DNA of 64,000 nucleotides from Flavobacterium gawalongense (GTDB lineage Bacteria; Bacteroidota; Bacteroidia; Flavobacteriales; Flavobacteriaceae): positions 1 through 64,000 of the forward strand of contig NZ_VJZP01000003.1 of assembly GCF_007097265.1 (NCBI RefSeq), in the 5' to 3' direction. The notes under the pieces are model-generated. The model did no database searches. It worked only from the letters and a program-made list of their open reading frames with translations, and was not told the origin of the DNA. The position numbers and the translations under genes were made by a program. How positions within the stretch are numbered: the first letter of the stretch is position 1; each line of letters begins with the position of its first letter. Shown piece by piece: positions 28,442 to 37,313 of this stretch.

Positions 28442-29965
28442 ATGCCACTAACCATAATCAATTCGTTTGCCTCATGGGTTCTGAAACAACGAATCCATCA
28501 GATTGAACTTTTCCTAAAATATCCTAATGAAGTTCAGGAAGAATTGCTTATGAATCTAATTCAGCTATCCAAAAATACTGCTTTGGGCAAGCAATATGAT
28601 TATGCTTCGATAAATTCTTATGTCACCTTCGCAGAGAGAATTCCTATCTCGACTTACGAAGAATTACAACCATTGATTGAAAGAACTCGTAAAGGTGAAC
28701 AGAATGTTTTTTGGGAAGCACCCATAAAATGGTTTGCTAAATCAAGCGGTACCACGAATGCCAAAAGTAAATTTATTCCGGTAAGCAACGAAGCGCTGGA
28801 AGATTGCCATTATAAAGGAAGTAAGGATTTGTTGTGTTTGTATTTAAATAACAACGAAGACTCCGAACTATTTCTTGGAAAAAGTCTACGTCTTGGCGGA
28901 AGCTCTCAAATATATGAGGATAACAATACTTTTTTTGGAGATTTATCTGCGATATTAATCGAAAACATGCCCATTTGGGCTGAATTCAGCAGTACGCCAA
29001 GCAATAAAATTTCACTAATGAGTGAATGGGAAACAAAAATTACTGCTATTATAAATGAAACAAAAAACGAAAATGTAACCAGTTTTGCAGGAGTTCCTTC
29101 GTGGATGTTAGTTTTAATGAATAAAATGCTGGAGGAAACCGGAAAAGGAAATTTATTGGAAATTTGGCCTAATTTGGAAGTGTACTTTCACGGCGGTGTA
29201 AATTTTGAACCCTATCGAGACCAATATAAAAAAATACTACCCAAAAAAGATTTTAAATTTTACGAAATATACAATGCCTCCGAAGGTTTTTTTGCTATTC
29301 AAGACCTCAATAATTCGAGCGATTTATTATTGATGCTGGATTATGGAATTTTCTATGAATTTATCCCAATGGATACTTTTGGAACACCAGATCAAAAAAT
29401 AATTCGTTTAGCAGATGTGGAGCTTTTCAAAAATTATGCATTAGTGATTACTACAAATTCCGGTTTATGGCGTTATTTGATAGGAGACACGGTTCGTTTC
29501 ACCTCATTGAATCCATATCGAATTCGGGTTACGGGTAGAACCAAACATCACATTAATGTTTTTGGAGAAGAATTAATGGTCGAAAATACGGATCAGGCTA
29601 TTGCCAAAGCCTGTAAAATGACTCAAATGGAAGTCGTTGAATATACCGTTGCTCCTGTATTTATGAATGGAAAAGAAAAAGGCGCTCACGAATGGATGAT
29701 TGAATTTAAAGACAATCCTGCTGATGTATCCCAATTTCAAAAAGCATTGGATGAATCCATACAATCCCTAAATTCTGATTACGAAGCGAAACGGTACAAT
29801 AACATGACGTTAAATCCGTTAGTAATTAATGTAGCCCGAAAAAATTTGTTTTATGACTGGCTAAAAGGAAAAAATAAACTGGGTGGACAACATAAAATTC
29901 CAAGATTATCAAACCAAAGAGATTATCTGGAACAATTGAAAAGCATGCAGTTTCAAACAGTATAA
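28442..29965 (+). CDS. GH3-family acyl-adenylate/amide synthetase-like protein
   Basis: 507 aa member of the GH3 (auxin-responsive promoter) branch of the ANL adenylating superfamily. Nucleotide-binding motif AKSSGTTNAKSKFIPVS near residue 97; YNASEGFFAIQ near residue 278; WRYLIGDTVRF and VTGRTKHHINVFGEELMVEN near residues 345-380. Plant relatives conjugate amino acids to jasmonate or auxin; the bacterial substrate is unknown. A short lipoprotein gene follows by 12 bp and may be co-transcribed. Confidence 0.88.
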   Translation: MPLTIINSFASWVLKQRIHQIELFLKYPNEVQEELLMNLIQLSKNTALGKQYDYASINSYVTFAERIPISTYEELQPLIERTRKGEQNVFWEAPIKWFAKSSGTTNAKSKFIPVSNEALEDCHYKGSKDLLCLYLNNNEDSELFLGKSLRLGGSSQIYEDNNTFFGDLSAILIENMPIWAEFSSTPSNKISLMSEWETKITAIINETKNENVTSFAGVPSWMLVLMNKMLEETGKGNLLEIWPNLEVYFHGGVNFEPYRDQYKKILPKKDFKFYEIYNASEGFFAIQDLNNSSDLLLMLDYGIFYEFIPMDTFGTPDQKIIRLADVELFKNYALVITTNSGLWRYLIGDTVRFTSLNPYRIRVTGRTKHHINVFGEELMVENTDQAIAKACKMTQMEVVEYTVAPVFMNGKEKGAHEWMIEFKDNPADVSQFQKALDESIQSLNSDYEAKRYNNMTLNPLVINVARKNLFYDWLKGKNKLGGQHKIPRLSNQRDYLEQLKSMQFQTV

Positions 29966-29977
29966 AAAAACAGGAAG

Positions 29978-30127
29978 ATGAAAAACACCTTCTACATCTT
30001 GATAACGCTAGTTTTTCTGAGTTCCTGCGGACCACACAGAATGCGTTGTGGAGCCAGAGGAATTTGTAAATCTCCCGAAAAACAAACATTGGAAAATCCT
30101 GAAAAAGTATCTACCATTAAGGTATAA
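29978..30127 (+). CDS. 49-residue lipoprotein
   Basis: ATG at 29978 and TAA at 30125-30127. MKNTFYILITLVFLSSCGPH is a textbook lipoprotein signal with lipobox LSSC (Cys 17), then a short basic part with two more Cys (MRCGARGICK) and a Ser/Pro/Glu tail. GGAAG lies five bases before the ATG, unusual for this phylum and supporting the start. It is probably co-transcribed with the GH3-like gene. Function unknown. Confidence 0.7.
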   Translation: MKNTFYILITLVFLSSCGPHRMRCGARGICKSPEKQTLENPEKVSTIKV

Positions 30128-30168
30128 AAAAAGACTGTCCGAAAAGTAATTTTAGACAGCCTCTTTTT
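30128..30168. terminator. Imperfect terminator hairpin between the lipoprotein and serB
   Basis: CTGTC near 30135-30139 pairs with GACAG at 30155-30159, flanked by A and T runs on both sides, which suits the two convergent genes. Confidence 0.6.
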
Positions 30169-30187
30169 GTATTATCATTTGCACTAT

Positions 30188-31426
30188 TTACTCCTCATCC
30201 ATCATATCAATATGCCTGTCGTGGTAGCCTAACAGGTATAAAACACCGTCGAGACCCAGGCTAGAGATTGAAGTAGCTGCATTTTCTTTGACTGTTGGTT
30301 TGGCATGAAAAGCAATTCCTAAACCGGCCAGGTTCAACATAGGTAAATCATTTGCACCATCACCCACAGCAATGGTTTGATTGATATTTATGCCTTCTTT
30401 TTCCGCAATAGCTTTTAGATATTCGGCTTTCTTTTGTCCATCAACAATTTCACCCAAATATTTACCTGTCAATTTACCGTCTTTAATCTCCAATTCATTA
30501 GCGTGAACGTAATCAATCCCTAATTCCTTTTGTAAATAATTACCAAAGTAGGTAAATCCTCCTGATAAAATAGCGGTTTTATATCCGTAATATTTTAAGG
30601 CCTTCATCAAGCGATGTGCCCCTTGTGTTATGGGCAGATTTTCAGCGACTGTTTGTAGCACATCTTCACTTAAGCCTTCTAACAAAGCCATACGTTGTTT
30701 GAAGCTTTCACTAAAATCAATTTCGCCATTCATAGCCGATTCAGTAATGGCTCTGACTTGTTCGCCTACACCCGCTAATTCAGCTAATTCATCAATTACT
30801 TCCGTTTGAATTAAGGTAGAATCCATATCAAAACACACCAAACGTCTGTTTCTTCTATACATATTGTCTTCTTGAAAAGAGATATCCACATCTAAAGTTC
30901 TGGAAATTTCCATAAAACTAGCAGTCATCGACGTTTTATCCACAATATTACCCGTTACGGATAATTGTACGCAAGAACGAGGATATTCTTCTTTTTCAAC
31001 CACAGAAATTCTACCAGTTAATCTTATGATAGAATCTATATTCAAATTTTGGTCCGACATTATTTTGGTCACAGCCGCCAATTGTACAGCTGTCAATGTT
31101 TCTCCCAAAACATTGATGATGTAGCGTTGTTTGCGTTGTGCTTTTACCCAAATTTCGTAATCCGGAATAGAAATTGGACTAAAGTTAACTTTAATCCCCA
31201 ATTCATAAGCTTTGAACAATAAATCTTTCAAAACAGGTGCCGAACTTGACCCTGCTTGTATTTCAAATAAAATCCCCAAAGACAGCGTATCATGGATATC
31301 GGCTTGACCAATATCTAAAATAATGGCATCATAAGTCGCTAATATGGATGTTAAACCAGCTGTTACTCCAGGTTTATCCTGACCAGAAACTTTTAACAAA
31401 ATAATCTCTTTATCTTCTACTGCCAT
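30188..31426 (-). CDS. serB: Phosphoserine phosphatase SerB with N-terminal ACT domains
   Basis: 412 aa from the ATG at 31426; the frame is open a further 26 codons but MAVEDKEIILLKVSGQDKPG is the expected start. Two ACT-like domains (about 1-80 and 95-180) precede the HAD phosphatase: motif I CFDMDSTLIQTE (nucleophile Asp), motif II AILSGGFTYFG, motif III GDGANDLPML. It makes serine from phosphoserine. The ACT domains suggest feedback control by serine. Downstream of the clpX-fossil region. Confidence 0.94.
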   Translation of the reverse strand: MAVEDKEIILLKVSGQDKPGVTAGLTSILATYDAIILDIGQADIHDTLSLGILFEIQAGSSSAPVLKDLLFKAYELGIKVNFSPISIPDYEIWVKAQRKQRYIINVLGETLTAVQLAAVTKIMSDQNLNIDSIIRLTGRISVVEKEEYPRSCVQLSVTGNIVDKTSMTASFMEISRTLDVDISFQEDNMYRRNRRLVCFDMDSTLIQTEVIDELAELAGVGEQVRAITESAMNGEIDFSESFKQRMALLEGLSEDVLQTVAENLPITQGAHRLMKALKYYGYKTAILSGGFTYFGNYLQKELGIDYVHANELEIKDGKLTGKYLGEIVDGQKKAEYLKAIAEKEGININQTIAVGDGANDLPMLNLAGLGIAFHAKPTVKENAATSISSLGLDGVLYLLGYHDRHIDMMDEE

Positions 31427-31569
31427 TTTTATTACTATTGATTTACAAGGGGCAAAAATCGGCAATCTATTGCTTATAAAAAAGAATATCCCGTATTTTT
31501 TCACAAAGAGAAAATGGAAGTTTGAATTTCTTATGTCATTTTTAATTCTCTAAATTAATCATTAGCTAC

Positions 31570-31822
31570 AAAAAAAAACCTGCTCCAATAAATGAACAGG
31601 TTTAGTATTACCCTTTGTCAAAGTTTTAAACTTTGACAAAGGTATTTTTATTAAAACTTTAAGATGCAATCTCCAATCGCTTCAATAAATTTTATTCAAG
31701 GTTTTTTTTACATAATCCACGTTGATTTCTACTATTGTAGCATCAGAACTTCGCAATTCAAACATCGCATCCGTTAAGATCGCTTCGCATAAAGAATGCA
31801 ATCCCAGAGCAAACTAAAATTT
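31570..31822 (-). pseudogene. Decayed duplicate of the clpX 3' end with its terminator
   Basis: About 250 bp that line up with 33290-33540 base for base over most of their length: the AACCTGCTC/GAACAGGTT hairpin, the CCTTTGTCAAAG terminator palindrome, the LEIAS stop region (stop codon kept, one silent change) and about 50 upstream codons. A one-base deletion in the Asn-Leu-Leu codons and several missense changes break the frame. The copy ends at about 31822, 14 bp before the VOC gene stop. No other ClpX sequence lies here. Confidence 0.9.
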
Positions 31823-31835
31823 GTTTTAACGATAA

Positions 31836-32270
31836 TTATTTTTCATTTTCATCAAAATTCATCATCCAATTGATTCCAAATTTATCTGCAAACATTCCAA
31901 AATAAGCGCCCCAAAAGGTTTGATTCATTGGCATAGTTACCGTTCCTCCTGCCGAAAGTCCGTTAAACAATTTGTCGGCTTCTTCTTTGCTCTTAGCATT
32001 GATTGAAAGTGAAACGTTTTGTCCAAAAGCAACTTCTCCACTTGCCGAATTACTGTCGCTTCCCATCAGGATTGATCCATCACCGATTGGCAAAGTAACA
32101 TGCATAATTTTATTTCCCTCTGCTTCAGAAAGCACGGGATTCCCTTCTGCCGGTGGCATGTCTTTAAATTTTCCAATATAAGGGAACTCCCCACCAAATA
32201 CAGATTGATAAAATAGAAATGCTTCTTCGCAATTTCCATTAAAAATTAAATACGGATTAATTGATGCCAT
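31836..32270 (-). CDS. VOC-family protein (PhnB / glyoxalase-like)
   Basis: 144 aa. ASINPYLIFNGNCEEAFLFYQSVFGGEF, IMHVTLPIGDGSILMGSD, SINAKSKEEADKLFNGLSAGGTVTMPMNQTFWGAYFGMFADKFGINWMMN (in part) are the marks of the PhnB-type VOC (vicinal oxygen chelate) fold. Such proteins may bind a metal or a small molecule, or give resistance to antibiotics; no activity can be assigned. Last gene of a three-gene minus-strand cassette (gap to the SRPBCC gene 23 bp). Confidence 0.88.
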   Translation of the reverse strand: MASINPYLIFNGNCEEAFLFYQSVFGGEFPYIGKFKDMPPAEGNPVLSEAEGNKIMHVTLPIGDGSILMGSDSNSASGEVAFGQNVSLSINAKSKEEADKLFNGLSAGGTVTMPMNQTFWGAYFGMFADKFGINWMMNFDENEK

Positions 32271-32293
32271 AATTCTATTTTAAGATTAATATC

Positions 32294-32734
32294 TTATTTT
32301 TCCTCTGAAAGTTTCTTTACCAAATCTAAGCCTTTTGGCAATGTAGTTTTGAAATAATCGACATGCTTTTCTACTGAATCCATTTTAACCTCTAAAACAG
32401 TCGAACCATTATTTTCAGTCAATTGATACGTTTCCATAGCACCAGCCCATTCTTGAGTTACATCATCAACAGGCATTTCCTTAAAGTTTTTGATTTCACC
32501 CAAATGTTTAAAAGCAATATATTCATTATCCATTTTCTTGTAAATAATACTATTCATCCCGTCCCCATTTGGAGATAAAAAATGAATTTTACTGCCTTCT
32601 TTCCAATCACTTACTGCATAACTCCCTTCACAAAAAACGGATGTCCATTGTTTGTATGTTTCTTCATTCCATAAAACGTCCCAAACTTTTTCTTTTGGAG
32701 CATTTATCTCGATTTTAAATTCCAGTGTTGTCAT
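32294..32734 (-). CDS. SRPBCC / AHSA1-like domain protein
   Basis: 146 aa from the ATG at 32734 (MTTLEFKIEINAPKEKVWDV). The helix-grip START-like fold signature is present: NAPKEKVWDVLWNEETYKQW, then EGSKIHFLSPNGDGM, then a C-terminal helix ending YFKTTLPKGLDLVKKL. The cavity would bind a hydrophobic ligand. Middle gene of the cassette; VOC and SRPBCC genes often travel together in Bacteroidota. Confidence 0.85.
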   Translation of the reverse strand: MTTLEFKIEINAPKEKVWDVLWNEETYKQWTSVFCEGSYAVSDWKEGSKIHFLSPNGDGMNSIIYKKMDNEYIAFKHLGEIKNFKEMPVDDVTQEWAGAMETYQLTENNGSTVLEVKMDSVEKHVDYFKTTLPKGLDLVKKLSEEK

Positions 32735-32762
32735 TTTGTGTTTTTTTAGATTAACTTGCAAC

Positions 32763-33176
32763 CTACTGTTTTGGTACTTTACTAAAATCCATATATAACA
32801 TATTCCAGCGATGTCCGTCTAAGTCCGCAAAGCCACAACCGTACATCCAACCTTGAATTTCGGCTGGTTTGTCGAAAACTGTACCTCCGGCTTCTTCTAC
32901 TTTCTTTGCGAATTCATCCACTTCTTCTCTACTTTCTGCATCAATAGAAATTAGAATTTCTGAGCTTGATTTAGTATCTGTAATTTTATTTTGCACAAAA
33001 CCTTCAAACATCGATTCCTCAAAAAGCATGACCGCAAAATTAGTAGCTCCAACTGACAGACATGTTGATTGCGGAGTAGCGTATTGTTCATTAAAAGAAA
33101 AACCTATTTTAGCGAAAAACTCTTTTGATTTCGCCACCTCTTTTACCGGCAAATTAAGCCATATTTGCTTTGTCAT
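32763..33176 (-). CDS. VOC-family protein (glyoxalase/extradiol-dioxygenase type)
   Basis: 137 aa. IWLNLPVKEVAKSKEFFAKIGF at the N-terminus, EAGGTVFDKPAEIQGWMYGCGFADLDGHRWNMLYMD at the C-terminus (in part). Single VOC module as in lactoylglutathione-lyase relatives; substrate unknown. First gene of the cassette, with a -7-like TATTTTTG on the minus strand at 33216-33223, so the cassette brings its own promoter. It lies between the two clpX 3' ends. Confidence 0.88.
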   Translation of the reverse strand: MTKQIWLNLPVKEVAKSKEFFAKIGFSFNEQYATPQSTCLSVGATNFAVMLFEESMFEGFVQNKITDTKSSSEILISIDAESREEVDEFAKKVEEAGGTVFDKPAEIQGWMYGCGFADLDGHRWNMLYMDFSKVPKQ

Positions 33177-33329
33177 AATATTATTTTTAGGGTCAAATTT
33201 TCAATTATAAATTTACAAAAATATTTAAACTTCGTTTTGATTTTATAATCAAAAAAGGACTTTGAAGAATTAACAGAAAATAATTCATAAAAAAAACCTG
33301 CTCAAATAAAATGAACAGGTTTAGTATTA

Positions 33330-33362
33330 CCCTTTGTCAAAGTTTTAAACTTTGACAAAGGT
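33330..33362 (-). terminator. Terminator palindrome of clpX
   Basis: CCTTTGTCAAAGTTT (33331-33345) and AAACTTTGACAAAGG (33347-33361) are exact complements. A second hairpin (AACCTGCTC/GAACAGGTT) lies just beyond at 33295-33322. Both are kept in the fossil copy at 31570-31822. Confidence 0.8.
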
Positions 33363-33376
33363 ATTATCTTAAAACT

Positions 33377-34609
33377 TTAAGAAGCAATCTCCAGTCGCTT
33401 CAATAAGTTTTTATTCAAGGTTTCTTTTGCATAATCCATGTCGATTTCTAAAATTTTAGTATCAGAACTTGGCAATTCATACATGGCATCAGTTAAGACT
33501 GCTTCGCATAAAGAACGCAATCCACGAGCACCTAATTTGTATTCTAAAGCTTTATCAACAATAAAATCCAATGCTTCATTTGTAATGATAAATTCAACAT
33601 CGTCCATTAAAAATAATTTCTCGTATTGTTTGATTAACGCATTTTTAGGTTGAGTCAAAATCGCACGCAAAGTTTCTCTGTCTAAAGGATCCATGTGTGT
33701 CAATACTGGCAAACGACCAATAATCTCCGGAATCAATCCAAAATCTTTGATATCCTTTGGGATAATGTATTGCAACAAATTGTCTTTGTCAATATTATCT
33801 ACATTTTTAGAAGTACTATAACCAACGGCTTGACGATTCAATCGTTTTGAAATAATACGTTCGATTCCATCAAAAGCACCACCGGCAATAAACAAAATGT
33901 TCTGTGTATTCACCTCAACAAATTTTTGGTCTGGGTGTTTACGCCCTCCTTTTGGTGGCACATTCACAACGGTTCCTTCCAATAATTTCAATAATGCTTG
34001 TTGCACACCTTCCCCAGAAACATCACGCGTAATAGACGGATTGTCACTTTTACGTGCAATTTTATCTATTTCGTCAATGAATACAATTCCGCGTTCGGCT
34101 TTCGCAACATCATAATCAGCAGCTTGTAAAAGACGAGTCAAAATACTTTCGACATCTTCCCCAACATAACCTGCTTCTGTTAAAACTGTCGCATCAACAA
34201 TAGCTAAAGGCACATCCAACATTTTTGCAATGGTTTTAGCAACCAATGTTTTTCCTGTTCCTGTTTGTCCCACCATGATGATGTTACTTTTTTCAATCTC
34301 AACCTCATCGTCCAGTTGCTGTTGCATCAAACGTTTGTAGTGATTGTAAACTGCAACCGACATTACTTTTTTAGTTTGGTCCTGTCCAATTACATATTGA
34401 TCCAAGAACGCTCTGATTTCTTTTGGTTTCTTCAAAATCAAATCTCCAACCAGTTTTGAACTTCCGCTAGATTTCAATTCTTCTAAAACAATTCCATGCG
34501 CCTGTTCGATACATTTATCACAAATATGTGCATTGATACCAGCAATCAACAAATTGGTTTCTGGCTTCTTTCTTCCACAAAACGAACACTCTAATACTAC
34601 TTTTGCCAT
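33377..34609 (-). CDS. clpX: ATP-dependent Clp protease ATP-binding subunit ClpX
   Basis: 410 aa AAA+ unfoldase. Zinc-binding domain [20 protein letters not shown] with CDKC (residues 9-36), Walker [13 protein letters not shown] near residue 114, pore loop GYVGEDV, Walker [11 protein letters not shown] near residue 176, RKH loop GGRKHP, and ClpP-contact region IGRLPV nearby. It feeds unfolded substrates to ClpP, encoded just upstream. The 3' end is duplicated at 31570-31822. Confidence 0.97.
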   Translation of the reverse strand: MAKVVLECSFCGRKKPETNLLIAGINAHICDKCIEQAHGIVLEELKSSGSSKLVGDLILKKPKEIRAFLDQYVIGQDQTKKVMSVAVYNHYKRLMQQQLDDEVEIEKSNIIMVGQTGTGKTLVAKTIAKMLDVPLAIVDATVLTEAGYVGEDVESILTRLLQAADYDVAKAERGIVFIDEIDKIARKSDNPSITRDVSGEGVQQALLKLLEGTVVNVPPKGGRKHPDQKFVEVNTQNILFIAGGAFDGIERIISKRLNRQAVGYSTSKNVDNIDKDNLLQYIIPKDIKDFGLIPEIIGRLPVLTHMDPLDRETLRAILTQPKNALIKQYEKLFLMDDVEFIITNEALDFIVDKALEYKLGARGLRSLCEAVLTDAMYELPSSDTKILEIDMDYAKETLNKNLLKRLEIAS

Positions 34610-34618
34610 CTTCTTCAG

Positions 34619-34755
34619 TTAGCAGTGGTCAGTGGTCAGTAGTCAGTGGCAGCGGTCAGTCATCGTAGTTCGGCAATCAGCATTATAATAAAAAACTGAA
34701 AACTGAAAACTATCTAACTGAAACTGATTACTGAATACTGAACACTGAACACTAA
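34619..34755. repeat. Low-complexity heptamer repeat between clpP and clpX
   Basis: Near 34620-34660 the unit is about AGTGGTC (repeated with variation); near 34700-34753 it is CTGAAAA/CTGAACA. The two halves are roughly complementary and could pair loosely. Similar CAGTGTTCAGT units follow fabD at 9972-10002. No coding content. Confidence 0.6.
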
Positions 34756-34757
34756 AT

Positions 34758-35432
34758 TTATCCTCTTACTAAAACTTCATCAATCATTCCGTATACCTTT
34801 GCTTCTTCGGCAATCATCCAGTAATCACGCTCACTATCAGCATGAACTTTCTCGAATGTTTGTCCTGAATGATGAGAAATGATTTTATACAACTCATCTT
34901 TTAGTTTCAACATTTCGCGAAGGTTGATTTCCATATCGGTAGCAACTCCTTGTGCACCACCCGATGGTTGGTGAATCATTACTCTTGAATGCGGCAAAGC
35001 CGAACGTTTTCCTGCAGTTCCTGCACATAATAAAACGGCACCCATTGATGCTGCCATACCCGTACAAATAGTTGCTACATCTGGTTTGATGTATTGCATC
35101 GTGTCATAAATCCCCAATCCTGCGTAAACGCTTCCTCCGGGAGAATTCAAATAAATTTGAATGTCTTTTGAAGCATCAGCGCTTTCAAGAAACAACAACT
35201 GTGCTTGAACGATGTTTGCAATTTGGTCATCAATTCCTGTCCCCAAGAATATAATTCTGTCCATCATCAGCCTGGAGAAAACGTCTAATTGTGAAATATT
35301 CAACTGACGCTCCTCGATGATATATGGAGTCATGTTTTTAGGAGTCATTGCGCCTACGATTTTATCGTAATACATTGAGTTTACGCCGTGGTCCTTTGTA
35401 GCAAATTTTTTAAATTCTTTACCGTAGTTCAT
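34758..35432 (-). CDS. clpP: ATP-dependent Clp protease proteolytic subunit ClpP
   Basis: 224 aa serine protease. Catalytic Ser in TGMAASMGAVLL and His in RVMIHQPSGGAQG, with the expected Asp further on (NLREMLKLKDELY region). It includes a longer N-terminal pre-sequence than Escherichia coli ClpP, common in Bacteroidota. Order of transcription tig, clpP, clpX, each separated by repeat-rich gaps. Confidence 0.96.
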   Translation of the reverse strand: MNYGKEFKKFATKDHGVNSMYYDKIVGAMTPKNMTPYIIEERQLNISQLDVFSRLMMDRIIFLGTGIDDQIANIVQAQLLFLESADASKDIQIYLNSPGGSVYAGLGIYDTMQYIKPDVATICTGMAASMGAVLLCAGTAGKRSALPHSRVMIHQPSGGAQGVATDMEINLREMLKLKDELYKIISHHSGQTFEKVHADSERDYWMIAEEAKVYGMIDEVLVRG

Positions 35433-35497
35433 GTTTAAAAGTTTAAAGTTTAAAGTTTAAGGTTGCTCAACTTTGAACTTTAAACCTTAAACCAATA
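35433..35497. repeat. GTTTAAA/TTTAAAC heptamer tract
   Basis: Tandem GTTTAAA units (35433-35461) face TTTAAAC-like units (35475-35493), able to form an AT hairpin. The same heptamers recur at 4229-4290, 5785-5815 and 9012-9030. Confidence 0.5.
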
Positions 35498-35505
35498 AAA
35501 ATAAA

Positions 35506-35537
35506 GAGCGTCAAAAAAAAATATCCTTTTGACGCTC
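35506..35537 (-). terminator. Terminator of tig
   Basis: GAGCGTCAAAA (35506-35516) and TTTTGACGCTC (35527-35537) are exact complements; on the minus strand the loop and the 3' flank are T-rich. Confidence 0.7.
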
Positions 35538-35560
35538 AAATATACTTATTTTTTTAGAAA

Positions 35561-36886
35561 TTATTCTCCGTATGAAGCGGCAATAAATTCTTCGTAAGTT
35601 ACTTCTTTAGTAGTAGGATTTGCTTTCTCTTTGAACAATTCCAATAATTTCTCCGCAACAACTTGGTCCGAAAGTCTTTTTACTTCGTCTTGGTTTGACA
35701 AAACTCTTGCAACAATTCCCTGAACTTCTTCGTCAGTAGGATTTGTTTGCCCGAATTGAGCCATTTGTTGTCTGATTGATTTTGTAGTAAATGATTTCAA
35801 ATCTTCAAAAGTAATTTTGATATCACTTGAAGCCATTGCTCTACCTTCGATTAACTGAAAACGCAATCCTCTTTCAGATCTTGCATATTCTACTTCAGCT
35901 TCTTCAGGAGACAATTTTTTATCTCCAACCGTTTGCAACCATTTTTTCAAGAATTCAGATGGCAAGTCGAATTTTGTGTTTTCGATCAAGAAATCCTGAA
36001 CATCAGCCAATAATTTTTGGTCTGCTTGTTGAGCAAATTGATTTTCAGCATCTTCTTTGATTTTTGCTTTCAATTCTTCCAGTGAAGCAACAGTTCCTGC
36101 TCCAAAAAGTTTATCAAACAATTCTTGGTTCAATTCAGCCAATTCAGCTGTATTGATTGCTTCGATTGTGAAATCTACATCAACTTCTAATCCGTGAACG
36201 TCATCATGATTTACTTTCATAACATCCATCAATTGATGATCGTCTTCGAATAAACCTTTAGTGTTTACAGTCACGACATCCCCTACTTTTTTACCGATAA
36301 ATTTATCAGCAGTAGCTTTGTCTTTGAAAAGATCCAAAGAAATAGTGGGAGCGTTATTAATTCCTTTTTCTTCGTTTGTGAAAGTCCCGGTAATATCCGA
36401 ACCTGCTTCAACCACATCTTGAGGAATTGCTTTTCCAAATTGTTTTTGGATACGTTCTACTTGACCTTCGATTAATTTATCATCAGCAGAAATTACATAT
36501 TTTACAATGTCGTTTTTAGCTTCTAAATCCAATTCGAAGTTTGGCACTAAACCAATTTCATATTCAAAAACCAATTCTTCAGTATCCCAAGAAAAATCTT
36601 CGTTTACTTTAACAAGTGGCGTTCCAAGAAGGTTTAATCTTTCCGATTGTACGAAACGCTCTAAAGCTAAATCCACAACTTTCTGAACTTCTTCTTGTTT
36701 GATGGCGCGACCGTATTGTTTTTCAACAAGATCTTTAGGCACAGCCCCTTTTCTAAATCCTTTAACAGTTGCCAAAGGCATTTTTTCGTTTATTCTTTTT
36801 GCTACTTGCCCTTTGTAATCCATATGAACAACTGTCATTACAATTGTCTCAGTTACAGCGTCTGTTGCTACTCTTTTAATATCCAT
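35561..36886 (-). CDS. tig: Trigger factor (ribosome-associated chaperone)
   Basis: 441 aa. The N-terminal ribosome-binding domain has KGFRKGAVPKDLVEKQYG (residues about 41-58), related to the GFRxGKxP signature with Ala and Val substitutions typical of Bacteroidota. The central FKBP-like domain covers about 155-245 (GSDITGTFTNEEKGI). The C-terminal helical arms follow. It binds nascent chains at the ribosome exit. Encoded upstream of clpP, the usual order. Confidence 0.93.
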   Translation of the reverse strand: MDIKRVATDAVTETIVMTVVHMDYKGQVAKRINEKMPLATVKGFRKGAVPKDLVEKQYGRAIKQEEVQKVVDLALERFVQSERLNLLGTPLVKVNEDFSWDTEELVFEYEIGLVPNFELDLEAKNDIVKYVISADDKLIEGQVERIQKQFGKAIPQDVVEAGSDITGTFTNEEKGINNAPTISLDLFKDKATADKFIGKKVGDVVTVNTKGLFEDDHQLMDVMKVNHDDVHGLEVDVDFTIEAINTAELAELNQELFDKLFGAGTVASLEELKAKIKEDAENQFAQQADQKLLADVQDFLIENTKFDLPSEFLKKWLQTVGDKKLSPEEAEVEYARSERGLRFQLIEGRAMASSDIKITFEDLKSFTTKSIRQQMAQFGQTNPTDEEVQGIVARVLSNQDEVKRLSDQVVAEKLLELFKEKANPTTKEVTYEEFIAASYGE

Positions 36887-37031
36887 CTTCTTCTTTAATT
36901 TACATAATAAAATTGGACTGCAAAATTATAAAATTTTTCCAACCCAAACAAGCTTTTTAGTCCTGAACCTTCGGGATTGAATTTTAGGCGGTTATTTGAA
37001 AAAATCCCAAGCCTGAAACGGAAAATAATTT

Positions 37032-37138
37032 GGGCGTGTCCCTCCGTAAAAACTACGGGTCAGGCTGTACGTTCCCGCTTTTTATCGCCTGCCAAAAAAA
37101 GGCAGCCCATAAAAGAGCTCCACTGCCATCCTTCACGC
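37032..37138 (+). repeat. Dispersed intergenic repeat, family A, copy 2 (diverged)
   Basis: Starts GGGCGTGTCCCTCCG, includes ACGGGTCAGGCTGTACGTT and ends CACGC, aligning with 4300-4404 and the reverse of 50701-50804. The middle differs (GCCAAAAAAAGGC stem). About 107 bp, the same length as the other copies. Confidence 0.7.
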
Positions 37139-37168
37139 GGCTCGTGGTATTCGACAATAAAAAATTAC

Positions 37169-37202
37169 TTTGAAAATTTGTAATAATTTATTTATATATT
37201 TG
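37169..37202 (+). promoter_or_regulatory. Probable promoter for the 37314 and 37655 genes
   Basis: TTTG at 37169-37172, 22 nt, then TATATTTG at 37195-37202. The leader to the first ATG is about 105 nt. Confidence 0.45.
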
Positions 37203-37313
37203 AAATTAAATAATATATGGCTATTATCGCACACATACACCTAATATGGGTGACTTTGTGTAATTTCGTCACACCTATATACAAGTTGTACGTAATCTTA
37301 AAAAAAATCGTAA

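Larger units (their letters stand above)
36887..37313. other. 427-bp intergenic region with a family A repeat and a promoter
   Basis: Divergent between tig and the frameshifted gene at 37314. It holds the family A repeat (37032-37138), a promoter (37169-37202) and a leader with GGGTGAC/GTCACACC inverted half-sites at about 37248-37278. No real reading frame. Confidence 0.7.

Noticed and set aside
31836-32270. Possible in-frame repeat insertion (NPVLSEAEGNK) in the PhnB-like gene
   Set aside because: The residues resemble a known repeat-derived motif, but the codons do not match that repeat and the spacing fits the normal loop of the family.
34619-34755. CRISPR-like array in the clpX-clpP gap
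   Set aside because: The units are 7-bp low-complexity repeats without spacers or cas genes.
36977-37183. Open frame across the family A repeat
   Set aside because: It follows the repeat and has no family-like sequence; the repeat is intergenic at its other sites.
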